Source: an uncultured Polaribacter sp. (GTDB lineage Bacteria > Bacteroidota > Bacteroidia > Flavobacteriales > Flavobacteriaceae). From it: a stretch of 64,000 nucleotides of DNA. Shown in pieces: positions 16,379 to 25,130 of this stretch. Made by a program: the position numbers and the translations under genes. The notes beneath the pieces are model-generated. The model made no database searches, was not told the DNA's origin, and saw only the letters and a list, made by a program, of their open reading frames with translations. The stretch covers positions 124,001 through 188,000 of the forward strand of contig NZ_CANMHM010000004.1 of the NCBI RefSeq assembly GCF_947497695.1, read 5' to 3'. Position 1 is the stretch's first letter, and each line of letters opens with the position of its first letter.

Positions 16379-16768
16379 ATGGATATTAAAGGAAATACAG
16401 TAATTATTCAAAAATCTGCAAAAGAAACATTTGCTTTTTTTACTGACTTAAAAAACTTTAAAGTAATCATGCCAGACAATATTCAAAAATTTGAAGTTGA
16501 TGGAGATTCTTTTATTTTTGGATTGCCTGGAATGCCAGAGATTAGATTGGTTCTTAAAGAAAAAACAGCTTACTCTAATATAACTCTAGGTGCTGCAAGT
16601 AGTAAATTACCTTTTACTTTAGCGGCAGATTTAAATGAAATTGCAGAAGATAAAACAGAAGTAAAATTAAATTTTGAAGGAGAATTCAATGCAATGATGG
16701 CTATGATGATAAAAAAACCATTAACCAAATTTGTTGATACTCTTACAGAAAATATTGGAAAACTTTAA
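16379..16768 (+). CDS. SRPBCC (START-like) small protein
   Basis: A 129-residue single-domain protein with the helix-grip pattern of SRPBCC/polyketide-cyclase-like proteins ('VIIQKSAKETFAFFTDLKNFKVIMPDNI', long C-terminal helix 'MMAMMIKKPLTKFVDTLTENI'). It presumably binds a hydrophobic ligand. It is tightly downstream of pyrE, an arrangement I recall as common in Flavobacteriaceae. Its stop codon overlaps the stop codon of the convergent birA gene. Confidence 0.75.
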   Translation: MDIKGNTVIIQKSAKETFAFFTDLKNFKVIMPDNIQKFEVDGDSFIFGLPGMPEIRLVLKEKTAYSNITLGAASSKLPFTLAADLNEIAEDKTEVKLNFEGEFNAMMAMMIKKPLTKFVDTLTENIGKL

Positions 16769-17496
16769 AGAAAAGATACTTCTTTAACACCAAATTCTTT
16801 AATAGAATCATTCTCTAATTGAATTTGAAGTTTACCATCTTTAGAAATTCCAATAATAATTCCCATAAAAATTTCATCCCTTGTATTTTTAAACATACTA
16901 GGGATATTTTTTTTGTACAAAACCTCTAAATAACGTTGTTCTAAAAATGTATATTCTTTAGCTGCTAACAAGCTAATATTTTTTTGAAGTGATTTTAAAA
17001 TAACCTTTAACAAATCATCTAAATTAGATGCTAAATCGGTTTCTAATTTTAAAGAAGTTGCATTATTTAAAAATTCTGGAAATATTTCTTGATTTACATT
17101 AAGACCAATGCCAATTATTGTATTTTTTATATTAGTACCTCTAAAATTATTTTCTACAAGTATTCCACAAATTTTTTTATTTGCTGACAAAATGTCGTTG
17201 GGCCATTTAATGGAAACTCTTTTAATTTTTTTAGCAATTAAAACATCATAAATAGCCAAAGAAATAGCAAAATTTAAATATCTTTTTTTTACTATTTTTA
17301 AATCATCAAACGCAACAAAAACACTAAAAGTAAGGTTTTTATAGGGTGTAGATATCCATGAACTTTCTAATTGACCCCTCCCTTTTTCTTGGTGATCTGT
17401 AATAACAATTGTATAGTTTTTTAAGGTAGAATTTTGCGACAAATCCTTTAAAAAAGAATTTGTAGAATCAGTGGCATTAAGTTTGATTATTTCCAA
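16765..17496 (-). CDS. birA: biotin--[acetyl-CoA-carboxylase] ligase
   Basis: A 243-residue group I biotin protein ligase without a DNA-binding domain. Key features are 'KLNATDSTNSFLKDL', the biotinyl-AMP loop 'KGRGQLESSW', 'SIKWPNDILSANKKICGILVEN' with the active-site Lys, and the small C-terminal SH3-like domain. It activates biotin and attaches it to carboxylases. It is divergent from rsfS and convergent with the SRPBCC gene. Confidence 0.93.
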   Translation of the reverse strand: MEIIKLNATDSTNSFLKDLSQNSTLKNYTIVITDHQEKGRGQLESSWISTPYKNLTFSVFVAFDDLKIVKKRYLNFAISLAIYDVLIAKKIKRVSIKWPNDILSANKKICGILVENNFRGTNIKNTIIGIGLNVNQEIFPEFLNNATSLKLETDLASNLDDLLKVILKSLQKNISLLAAKEYTFLEQRYLEVLYKKNIPSMFKNTRDEIFMGIIIGISKDGKLQIQLENDSIKEFGVKEVSFL

Positions 17497-17553
17497 GTGT
17501 TAAATAATGTGTAAACTACTGTAATAATAAACAAAATACTCGCAAAAAAATAA

Positions 17554-17561
17554 TAACTTTG
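17554..17561 (+). promoter_or_regulatory. candidate -7 box for rsfS-ftsH operon
   Basis: TAACTTTG matches TAnnTTTG, 22 bases before the rsfS ATG. No clear -33 TTG at the right distance. Confidence 0.45.
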
Positions 17562-17583
17562 CGTTTAATTAGAAAAAAAGTTA

Positions 17584-17952
17584 ATGACAAACAAAAAAGT
17601 AAGTACAGATGATTTAATTGCTTTGATTATCAAAGGAATTGATGAAGTTAAAGGAGAAGGTATTCAATTATTAGACTTACGAGATATAGAAAATACAGTT
17701 TGCGATTATTTTATAATTTGCTCTGGAAATTCTAATACACAAGTAAATGCAATTTCTGGTTCTATTCAAAAAATAGTTAGTAAAGAGCTAAAAGACAAAC
17801 CTTGGCATATAGAAGGACAAACAAACTCTGAGTGGGTTTTAATGGATTATGTTAACGTAGTTGTTCACATTTTTCAAAAACATGTACGTGAGTATTATGA
17901 CATTGAAAGTCTTTGGGGAGATGCAAAAATTACAGAAATAAAATCAGTTTAA
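17584..17952 (+). CDS. rsfS: ribosome silencing factor
   Basis: A 122-residue RsfS/Iojap-family protein that binds uL14 and blocks subunit joining when nutrients are scarce. It shows the family core 'DLRDIENTVCDYFIICSGNSNTQV', 'KPWHIEGQTNSEWVLMDYVNVVVHIF' and 'REYYDIESLWGDA'. It is first in a long rightward operon with ftsH 20 bases downstream. Confidence 0.95.
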   Translation: MTNKKVSTDDLIALIIKGIDEVKGEGIQLLDLRDIENTVCDYFIICSGNSNTQVNAISGSIQKIVSKELKDKPWHIEGQTNSEWVLMDYVNVVVHIFQKHVREYYDIESLWGDAKITEIKSV

Positions 17953-17972
17953 ATTTTTTATTTATTAAATAA

Positions 17973-19955
17973 ATGAGTGATTCAAAAAAAGATAATAAAC
18001 CAAATATTCCTAAATTTAAGTTTAACGCATATTGGATTTATGGTGCAGTATTTATTGCAATAATGGCATTTCAATTTTTTAGTAGTGGAGATTTAGCTAC
18101 TAAAAGTATTTCTAAAAATGAGTTTAATGAGATCTTAAAAGAAAATGATATTTCTAAAATTATTGTTGTTAACAATAATATAGCTCAAATTTTTATTAAA
18201 GAAGACAAAATAAAAAAAGCACGTTATCAAAAAATGGTAAATTCTGCTTTTTACTCAAAAACAAATTCTTTATTCGAATATAATTTTGGAGACTTACAAA
18301 ATTTTGAAAAAAACATCGAACAAATCAGAAAAGAAAATGATTTAAATTTCGATTTAAAAAATGAAAATAGAACCAGTGTTTTTGACACTATTCTTGGTTT
18401 TTTACCTTTCATTATATTAATAGCAGTTTGGTTATTTTTTATGAAAAGAATGTCTGGTGGAGGAGCTGGAGCTGGTGGAGGAGGTCAAATTTTTAGCATT
18501 GGTAAATCTAAAGCGAAATTATTTGATAAAGATACCAAAGTAAAAACTACGTTTGAAAATGTAGCTGGTTTAGAAGGAGCTAAAGAGGAAGTGCAAGAGA
18601 TTGTAGACTTCTTAAAAAATCCAGAAAAATATACTTCTTTGGGAGGTAAAATACCAAAAGGAGCTTTATTAGTTGGCCCTCCAGGAACAGGAAAAACATT
18701 ATTAGCTAAAGCAGTTGCAGGTGAGGCAGATGTACCTTTTTTCTCTTTATCTGGGTCAGATTTTGTAGAAATGTTTGTAGGTGTTGGTGCTTCTCGTGTT
18801 AGAGATTTGTTTAAACAAGCCGCACAAAAATCGCCTTCAATTATTTTTATTGATGAAATTGATGCGATTGGAAGAGCTCGTGGAAAAAATAGTATGACTG
18901 GTGGTAATGATGAACGTGAAAATACTTTGAATCAATTACTTACTGAAATGGATGGTTTTGGCACAGATACCAATGTAATTGTATTGGCTGCAACCAATAG
19001 AGCAGATGTTTTAGACAGTGCTTTAATGCGTGCAGGTCGTTTTGATAGACAAATTTACGTAGACTTACCAAACATAAACGAAAGAAAAGAAATTTTTGAA
19101 GTTCACATCAAACCTTTAAAACTAGCAGATGATGTTAAAATCGAATTCTTAGCTCAACAAACTCCTGGTTTTTCTGGAGCTGATATTGCTAATATGTGTA
19201 ATGAATCTGCTTTAATTGCTGCTAGAAATGGTAAAAAAGCGATTCATCATCAAGATTTTTTAGATGCAGTAGATAGAATTGTTGGTGGTTTAGAAAAGAA
19301 AAACAAGGTTATTACTCCAAAAGAAAAAGAAGTAATTGCTTATCATGAAGCAGGGCATGCAACTATTAGTTGGATGGTAGAACATGCTGCACCATTGGTA
19401 AAAGTAACCATTGTTCCAAGAGGGCAATCTTTAGGAGCTGCTTGGTATTTACCAGCAGAAAGAATGATTGTGCAAACAGAACAAATGTTAGATGAAATGT
19501 GTGCTACAATGGGAGGTAGAGCTGCAGAAAAAGTTATTTTTAATAAAATTTCTACAGGAGCTTTAAGTGATTTAGAAAAAGTGACTAAACAAGCTAGAGC
19601 TATGGTAACTGTTTATGGTTTAAATGAAGAGGTAGGTAACGTTACCTACTATGATTCATCTGGAAACGATGGCTTTGTAAAACCTTACAGTGAAGAAACT
19701 GGCAAAAAAATTGATACCGAAATTTCTAAAATAATAGAAGCTCAATATTTAAGAGCTATTAAATTATTAGAACTGCATAAAGATAAGTTAACAACGTTAG
19801 CAAATTTATTATTAGAAAAAGAAGTTATATTTAAAGATGACTTAGAGAAAATTTTTGGAAAAAGACCTTTTGAAGAAGTTGAAGAAAAAGTAGTTGAAAA
19901 AAAAAATAAAGAAGAAGAGCCAATTTTACCAGTAGCAGAAGACACTGTAGAATAA
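17973..19955 (+). CDS. ftsH: ATP-dependent zinc metalloprotease FtsH
   Basis: A 660-residue membrane AAA+ protease. Two membrane helices (about residues 21-38 and 139-158) frame a periplasmic domain, and a glycine-rich linker follows. The AAA module has Walker A 'GPPGTGKT' (about 230), '[11 protein letters not shown]' and the SRH '[14 protein letters not shown]'. The zinc site HEAGH is at about 458-462. The acidic C-terminal tail is typical of Bacteroidota. It degrades membrane and short-lived regulatory proteins. It sits between rsfS and a LUD-domain gene. Confidence 0.97.
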   Translation: MSDSKKDNKPNIPKFKFNAYWIYGAVFIAIMAFQFFSSGDLATKSISKNEFNEILKENDISKIIVVNNNIAQIFIKEDKIKKARYQKMVNSAFYSKTNSLFEYNFGDLQNFEKNIEQIRKENDLNFDLKNENRTSVFDTILGFLPFIILIAVWLFFMKRMSGGGAGAGGGGQIFSIGKSKAKLFDKDTKVKTTFENVAGLEGAKEEVQEIVDFLKNPEKYTSLGGKIPKGALLVGPPGTGKTLLAKAVAGEADVPFFSLSGSDFVEMFVGVGASRVRDLFKQAAQKSPSIIFIDEIDAIGRARGKNSMTGGNDERENTLNQLLTEMDGFGTDTNVIVLAATNRADVLDSALMRAGRFDRQIYVDLPNINERKEIFEVHIKPLKLADDVKIEFLAQQTPGFSGADIANMCNESALIAARNGKKAIHHQDFLDAVDRIVGGLEKKNKVITPKEKEVIAYHEAGHATISWMVEHAAPLVKVTIVPRGQSLGAAWYLPAERMIVQTEQMLDEMCATMGGRAAEKVIFNKISTGALSDLEKVTKQARAMVTVYGLNEEVGNVTYYDSSGNDGFVKPYSEETGKKIDTEISKIIEAQYLRAIKLLELHKDKLTTLANLLLEKEVIFKDDLEKIFGKRPFEEVEEKVVEKKNKEEEPILPVAEDTVE

Positions 19956-19973
19956 ATAAACATCTTTAATTAA

Positions 19974-20558
19974 ATGAGTTTTTTTAAAAAGCTATTCAAT
20001 AAAACTGATAAAAAAAATAAAGAAATTCAAGAGCAAGAAGTTAATCTTGCTCTTGATGATTCTTTTGTACACCAATTTCTAAAAAAAGGTGGTAAATTTC
20101 TATATTGCTTAAGAAAAACTGAAGTTGCTAATAACCTACAAAATATTTTAAAAGAAAATCACTGGACTCAATTGACTCTTTTAAATGACGAACTAGTTAC
20201 TTTATTTAGCAAAAAAAATGTAACAGTGAGTAAAACCTTTCAATCAAGTATACCAGTTCTATTAAGCTGTGAACATTTGATTGCAGATAATGGAGATATC
20301 TTATTTTCTTCAAATCAATTAAAAAGTAATAAACTATCTGAAATGCCTCAAAACTTCATTGTTTATGCAACTACAAGTCAATTGGTTAAAGATACTAGAG
20401 AGGGCTTAGCAGGTATAAAAATACACAATAAAGAAAATTTACCTACAAACATTTCTGCCATCAAAAATTACATTATCGATAAAAATGACGATAATTTTTT
20501 AAACTATGGTAACAGTAACTCAAAAAACTTATATTTGCTACTATTAGAAGATTTATAA
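19974..20558 (+). CDS. LUD domain protein (LutC/YkgG-like)
   Basis: A 194-residue protein of the LUD (lactate utilisation/YkgG) family. The conserved strip is 'PVLLSCEHLIADNGDILFSSNQ' followed by 'NFIVYATTSQLVKDTREGL'. Other LutA/LutB genes are absent, so a role in lactate oxidation is unlikely; its place between ftsH and cdsA is the usual one in Flavobacteriaceae. Only 1 base separates it from cdsA. Confidence 0.8.
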   Translation: MSFFKKLFNKTDKKNKEIQEQEVNLALDDSFVHQFLKKGGKFLYCLRKTEVANNLQNILKENHWTQLTLLNDELVTLFSKKNVTVSKTFQSSIPVLLSCEHLIADNGDILFSSNQLKSNKLSEMPQNFIVYATTSQLVKDTREGLAGIKIHNKENLPTNISAIKNYIIDKNDDNFLNYGNSNSKNLYLLLLEDL

Positions 20559-20559
20559 T

Positions 20560-21354
20560 ATGAGTAACCTTTTAAAAAGGAGTCTTTCTGGAATTATATA
20601 TGTTTTACTATTCTTATCTGCCATTCTTTTTTCTAAAGAATCGTACATAATACTAACATCTATATTTGGTTTGTTATGTATTTGGGAATTTTCTAACCTT
20701 ATAAAGTTTAAAGGTTTTATTGGCTATATTTTTTTTGGCTTAACATTGTTTTTAATGTTAAAAAGACCAGAAAATTATGCAATTGCCATTATTTTAAGCA
20801 TAACAATACTCTCTTCTTTATCACTTATATACTATTTGTTTTCTAAGAAAGAAATTACCTTTTCTACAGATAGATCTAAATCAGGTATATTAATAAGGTA
20901 CATTATTTTTTCTATGGTTTTTTTAATACTTTTGCCTGTATATAAAGGAAACTATAATCCCAATTTAATGATTTCTATATTGATCATGATTTGGGTAAAT
21001 GATAGTTTTGCCTTTTTAGTTGGTAAAAACTTTGGTAAGACAAAACTTTTTGTTTCAGTTTCACCAAAAAAAACAAGAGAAGGTTTTTTGGGAGGTTTAG
21101 CTTTTGCTTTACTAGCTGCATTTATTATTAGTAAGTTTAATAACGATTTTACACTTATAAATTGGTTTATAATCGCTTTTATTGTGAGTGTTATTGGTAC
21201 AATTGGTGATTTAGTAGAGTCAAAATTTAAGAGACAAGCTAATATTAAAGATAGTGGATCAATAATGCCAGGTCATGGAGGAATTTTAGATAGGTTAGAT
21301 AGTTTACTATTTGCTGCTCCATTTGTTTATGTATATATTAATTTTATAATTTAA
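20560..21354 (+). CDS. cdsA: phosphatidate cytidylyltransferase
   Basis: A 264-residue polytopic membrane enzyme that makes CDP-diacylglycerol from CTP and phosphatidate. It has about seven membrane spans, and its C-terminal signature runs from 'GDLVESKFKRQANIKDSGS' to 'MPGHGGILDRLDSL'. It feeds the phospholipid branch completed by the next gene, psd; no phosphatidylserine synthase is in the window. Confidence 0.95.
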   Translation: MSNLLKRSLSGIIYVLLFLSAILFSKESYIILTSIFGLLCIWEFSNLIKFKGFIGYIFFGLTLFLMLKRPENYAIAIILSITILSSLSLIYYLFSKKEITFSTDRSKSGILIRYIIFSMVFLILLPVYKGNYNPNLMISILIMIWVNDSFAFLVGKNFGKTKLFVSVSPKKTREGFLGGLAFALLAAFIISKFNNDFTLINWFIIAFIVSVIGTIGDLVESKFKRQANIKDSGSIMPGHGGILDRLDSLLFAAPFVYVYINFII

Positions 21355-21356
21355 GT

Positions 21357-22013
21357 ATGATTCGTTTTCACAAAGAAGGGTATAAAATAATTACAATTGC
21401 TTTAATACTCTCTGTTGCAGGTATACTATTAGCCGAAAAATTTATTGATAGTACTTGGTTGGTTAAAACTATTCAAATATTAATACTTGCTTTATTAATA
21501 ATTATTTTACAATTTTTTAGAAATCCTAAAAGAATTGCTCCTTTAAACGATAACGCTTTGGTTGCACCTGTAGATGGTAAAGTTGTGGTTATTGAAGAAG
21601 TTGAAGAACCAGAATATTTTAAAGGAAAAAGATTACAAGTTTCTATTTTTATGTCTCCCATAAACGTGCATGTTACAAGATATGCAATGAGTGGAGTTGT
21701 AAAATACAGCAAATATCACCCTGGAAAATATTTAGTTGCATGGCACCCAAAAGCATCAACAGAAAATGAAAGAACAACTATTGTTTTGAATAATGCAGTA
21801 TTTGGAGATGTTTTATACAGACAAATAGCAGGTGCTTTAGCAAAAAGAATTGTAAATTATGCAAAAGAAGGAGAAAAAGTGATACAAGGTACAGATGCTG
21901 GTTTTATAAAATTTGGCTCTAGAGTAGATCTTTTTTTACCTTTAAACACAAAGTTAAACGTATCTTTAGGAGACAAAGTAAAAGGAGGTACTCAAATAAT
22001 CGCAGAAAAATAA
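21357..22013 (+). CDS. psd: phosphatidylserine decarboxylase family protein
   Basis: A 218-residue short-type (archaeal/Bacteroidota form) Psd. Two N-terminal membrane helices precede the catalytic core with 'PVDGKVVVIEEV', 'SIFMSPINVHVTRYAMSG' and 'CHPGKY'-like 'YHPGKYLVAWHPKAS'. The self-cleavage site is the GS in 'IKFGSRVDLFLP', where the serine becomes the pyruvoyl group. It makes phosphatidylethanolamine. It is 2 bases downstream of cdsA. Confidence 0.92.
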   Translation: MIRFHKEGYKIITIALILSVAGILLAEKFIDSTWLVKTIQILILALLIIILQFFRNPKRIAPLNDNALVAPVDGKVVVIEEVEEPEYFKGKRLQVSIFMSPINVHVTRYAMSGVVKYSKYHPGKYLVAWHPKASTENERTTIVLNNAVFGDVLYRQIAGALAKRIVNYAKEGEKVIQGTDAGFIKFGSRVDLFLPLNTKLNVSLGDKVKGGTQIIAEK

Positions 22014-22017
22014 TACT

Positions 22018-22290
22018 ATGGAATCTGATTTAGACAAAAAGTTTAATGATGCTTTTGATAGAATGTCAAAGTTAAAAAAGGGTAGTATAACTCAAGATAC
22101 AATGCTAAAACTTTATGCATATAACAAACAAGCCAATTTTGGAAATCAATCTTCTTTAAATAGTGAACCAAACGTTAGAAATGGTTTTAAATTTAATGCT
22201 TGGGTACAATTAAATGGCATGTCTTCAAAGAATGCTAAAATAGCATATATAGAATTAGCAAACACAATTTTAAATCCTAAAAATCAGTAA
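22018..22290 (+). CDS. acyl-CoA-binding protein
   Basis: A 90-residue four-helix ACBP. The recognisable core is 'LKLYAYNKQANFGNQ' and 'KFNAWVQLNGMSSKNAKIAYI'. It binds long-chain acyl-CoA esters and is placed with phospholipid genes (4 bases after psd), which fits supply of acyl-CoA. Bacterial ACBPs are restricted to certain phyla, Bacteroidota among them. Confidence 0.9.
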   Translation: MESDLDKKFNDAFDRMSKLKKGSITQDTMLKLYAYNKQANFGNQSSLNSEPNVRNGFKFNAWVQLNGMSSKNAKIAYIELANTILNPKNQ

Positions 22291-22291
22291 A

Positions 22292-22921
22292 ATGAAAAAA
22301 ATAATTATTACATCGTTACTTTTTGTTGTCGCTTTTAATTTATCATCTTGTAAATCAAATAAAAAAGAAAAAACGCCTACAGAAACAAAAATTGAAGTTA
22401 AAAAAAGTACTGCGGCCTTTTCATTAAAAGAAGCAGATAAAAACATTAGCTTTTTAGCTTACAAAACTACAGATAAAGTAGCTGTTGGAGGACAATTTAA
22501 AAAAGTTGATATTATTTCTGGAGGAGAAGGAAACACTATTAAAGAAGCTATTAATAATACAGAATTCTCAGTACCAGTTAGCAGTCTTTTTACTAAAGAT
22601 ACAAGTAGAGATTACAAAATAAAGAAGTTCTTTTTTGGTGTAATGGAAAACACAAAATTATTATCTGGCAAATTGGTTATAGAAAATGATTCTATTGGTT
22701 ATACTAATCTTAAAATGAATGGTATTACTGAAAAAGTGCCTTTTAAATATACTTTGGCAAACAATACTTTTTCTATGAACGCAACTATGGATGTTAGTAA
22801 TTGGAAAGCCTTAGAAGCTTTAAATTCTTTAAACACAGTTTGTAAAGAATTACATAAAGGAGCTGATGGAATTTCTAAAACTTGGAGCGAAGTGACTTTA
22901 AATATTACTACTACTTTTTAA
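22292..22921 (+). CDS. YceI family lipoprotein
   Basis: A 209-residue protein with a lipoprotein signal ending 'NLSSC' (Cys about 20), a charged linker, and a YceI-like domain ('DKNISFLAYKTTDKVAVGGQF', 'LKMNGITEKVPFKYTL'). It is more divergent than the YceI protein at 506. It is the last gene of the rsfS-cdsA run; its terminator lies inside the 3' part of the convergent epimerase gene. Confidence 0.8.
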   Translation: MKKIIITSLLFVVAFNLSSCKSNKKEKTPTETKIEVKKSTAAFSLKEADKNISFLAYKTTDKVAVGGQFKKVDIISGGEGNTIKEAINNTEFSVPVSSLFTKDTSRDYKIKKFFFGVMENTKLLSGKLVIENDSIGYTNLKMNGITEKVPFKYTLANNTFSMNATMDVSNWKALEALNSLNTVCKELHKGADGISKTWSEVTLNITTTF

Positions 22922-22925
22922 GAAA

Positions 22926-23801
22926 CTATAAATTATTCAACGCTTTTTTTAGCGTTTTAAATCGAAAAGAATAGCCGTTCTTTTCGATTTTTTTTGTCGA
23001 AATTCTACTGCCTTCTAATAAAATAATTGCCAATTCTCCAAAAAGTAACTTTAATATAAAACTTGGTACACCAATTCCAACAAAAGGTCTTTTAATACTT
23101 TTTGCTAATTCTTTAGAAAACGTTTTACTTGTGTGATATTCTGGAGCAACAGCATTAAAAACACCTTTTAAGTGATTATCAATAGCTCTTATGTACAATA
23201 AACACAAATCGTCTATATGAATCCAAGGCATATATTGATTACCAGAACCTAAAGGAGATACAATTGGTGTTCTCATTTTTTCTAAAGCTCCTCCCTCTTT
23301 TGATAAAACAATACCCGTTCTTAAAATTGTTACAGGTATGTTTTCTGTTGAAAATTGATGTGCTGCTTCTTCCCATTTATGGCAAACTTCGCCTAAAAAA
23401 TCATCTCCTACTTTAGCTGTCTCTTCAAAAATAGTTTCTACAGTAACTGCACCATAATATCCAATACCAGAGGCAGAAATAAATCCTTTTAAATTAATAT
23501 TTAAATCCTTTATTTTAGCAAAAAGTAAATTTGCAGTGTCTACCCTACTGTTAATAATTACTTTTTTTCTTTCTTTAGACCAACGTTTATCAGCAATACC
23601 AGCTCCTGCTAAATGGATAATATAATCTGTATCAACCAATGCTTTATCATCAATATAATTTTTAGAAATATCCCACTTGAATTCATTTTTAAGTTTAGGG
23701 TTTCTACTTAAAATTACAACTTCGTGTTTTTTATCAATCAACATTTCTGTTAATCTTTTTCCTACTAAACCTGTACCACCTGTTATTAAAATTTTTGCCA
23801 T
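22926..23801 (-). CDS. TIGR01777-type NAD-dependent epimerase/dehydratase
   Basis: A 291-residue short-chain dehydrogenase fold protein. It starts with the nucleotide-binding 'ILITGGTGLVGKRLTEML', then 'YIIHLAGAGIADKRWSKERKK', the 'SGIGYYGAV' catalytic region and 'MPWIHIDDLC'. These are hallmarks of the TIGR01777 (YfcH) family, whose substrate is uncertain. It is convergent with the YceI lipoprotein gene, and divergent from the vWA gene across a 125-base region with a palindrome. Confidence 0.9.
   Translation of the reverse strand: MAKILITGGTGLVGKRLTEMLIDKKHEVVILSRNPKLKNEFKWDISKNYIDDKALVDTDYIIHLAGAGIADKRWSKERKKVIINSRVDTANLLFAKIKDLNINLKGFISASGIGYYGAVTVETIFEETAKVGDDFLGEVCHKWEEAAHQFSTENIPVTILRTGIVLSKEGGALEKMRTPIVSPLGSGNQYMPWIHIDDLCLLYIRAIDNHLKGVFNAVAPEYHTSKTFSKELAKSIKRPFVGIGVPSFILKLLFGELAIILLEGSRISTKKIEKNGYSFRFKTLKKALNNL
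22961..22995 (+). terminator. intrinsic terminator embedded in the epimerase CDS
   Basis: A perfect 11-bp stem ATCGAAAAGAA/TTCTTTTCGAT with a 6-base loop, followed by seven Ts on the plus strand. It is 40 bases downstream of the YceI stop and lies wholly inside the convergent epimerase coding region. Confidence 0.8.
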
Positions 23802-23833
23802 ATTGTAAAAGTACCATTTATTTGTTTAACAAT

Positions 23834-23850
23834 TTTTATCATTGATAAAA
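23834..23850. promoter_or_regulatory. palindromic operator candidate TTTTATCATTGATAAAA
   Basis: A perfect 17-base palindrome in the divergent region between the epimerase and vWA genes, with a half-site copy TTGATAAAA at 23868-23876. It has the size and symmetry of a dimeric repressor site; the regulator is not known. Confidence 0.4.
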
Positions 23851-23926
23851 CAAATCTATATCAACATTTGATAAAATAATATAATTTCATCTAAAAATTT
23901 GTTCTAAAAGATTACTTTTATTGTTG

Positions 23927-25051
23927 ATGAAAAATAGAACAAAAAAAAAAGGATTTGTTTTTAAACCTTATGAGGCTGAAAATAAATCGCCCTTTGAAAT
24001 GCTTTTTGAAATCTTTAAAGAGTTAATTACACATACCTCTGGCGATTTTGATGAAGCAATAGATTGGTTGCGTTCTTTAGATAAAGAATACAAACTAACC
24101 AATAAAGAGTATACTATTGATGATTTTATTGAAGATTTAAAGAAGAAAGGATACATTAAAGAAGAAGTTAAAGACGATGGAACTGGAAGTGGGACAAAAA
24201 TTACTCCTAAAACAGAAAGAGCAATTCGCCAACAAGCCTTAAATCTTATTTTTGGTAAAATTAAAAGAAGCGGTTCTGGTAACCATAAAAGTAAATCTGC
24301 AGGAATTGGAGATGAACATACTGGCGATTTTAGAGCCTACCAATTTGGCGATGCTTTAGACAAAGTTTCTGTTACAGAAAGCATTAGAAACGCTCAAATT
24401 AACAACGGAATTGATAATTTTAGCCTTACAGAAAATGATTTGGTTGTTGAGGAAACTTTACATAAAAGCCAAATGAGTACTGTTTTAATGATTGATATTA
24501 GCCATTCTATGATTTTGTATGGAGAAGACAGAATTACACCTGCCAAAAAAGTTGCCATGGCTTTGGCTGAATTAATAACTACTCGTTACCCAAAAGATAC
24601 ACTAGATATTATTGTTTTTGGTAACGATGCTTGGTCTATAAAAATTAAAGATTTGCCTTATTTGCAGGTAGGACCTTACCATACAAATACAGTTGCTGGA
24701 TTAAATTTAGCGATGGATTTATTGCGTAGAAAACGAAATACTAACAAACAAATTTTTATGATTACTGATGGCAAACCAAGTTGCTTGCGTTTGCCAGATG
24801 GACAGTATTACAAAAATAGTAATGGTTTAGACAAATATATTGTTGATAAATGCTATGGAATGGCACAACAAGCAAGAAAACTACACATACCAATTACCAC
24901 TTTTATGATTGCAAAAGACCCTTATTTAATGCAATTTATAAAAACTTTTACAAAAGCAAATCAAGGAAAGGCTTTTTATACGGGCTTAAAAGGTTTGGGA
25001 GAAATGATTTTTGAAGATTACGAAACCAATAGAAAGAAAAGAATAAAATAA
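23927..25051 (+). CDS. von Willebrand factor A domain protein
   Basis: A 374-residue protein. The N-terminal about 110 residues are acidic and lysine-rich without a domain I recognise. The vWA domain follows, with MIDAS residues in 'MIDISHSM' (D-x-S-x-S), the downstream Thr near 'HTNTVAGL', and 'MITDGKPS'. There is no signal peptide or membrane span, so it is cytoplasmic. The ATG at 23927 is preferred to the in-frame TTG codons just before it. It pairs with the AAA+ gene 79 bases downstream; vWA plus MoxR/chelatase-type AAA+ pairs act as metal-chelatase-like or chaperone-like machines. Confidence 0.85.
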   Translation: MKNRTKKKGFVFKPYEAENKSPFEMLFEIFKELITHTSGDFDEAIDWLRSLDKEYKLTNKEYTIDDFIEDLKKKGYIKEEVKDDGTGSGTKITPKTERAIRQQALNLIFGKIKRSGSGNHKSKSAGIGDEHTGDFRAYQFGDALDKVSVTESIRNAQINNGIDNFSLTENDLVVEETLHKSQMSTVLMIDISHSMILYGEDRITPAKKVAMALAELITTRYPKDTLDIIVFGNDAWSIKIKDLPYLQVGPYHTNTVAGLNLAMDLLRRKRNTNKQIFMITDGKPSCLRLPDGQYYKNSNGLDKYIVDKCYGMAQQARKLHIPITTFMIAKDPYLMQFIKTFTKANQGKAFYTGLKGLGEMIFEDYETNRKKRIK

Positions 25052-25130
25052 GAAAAGATAAAAGAGCAAAGAATATAGAGAATGGAGTCTTTAACCTTTA
25101 TCCTATCTTCTTTTTTCTAAATTTAGATAT
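25052..25130. repeat. imperfect inverted purine/pyrimidine repeat between vWA and AAA+ genes
   Basis: A purine-rich left arm (about 25052-25080, AAAAGATAAAAGAGCAAAG) and a pyrimidine-rich right arm (about 25092-25120, ending CCTATCTTCTTTTTT) are roughly complementary. Similar AAAGA-rich inverted elements are, from memory, common between flavobacterial genes. Confidence 0.4.
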
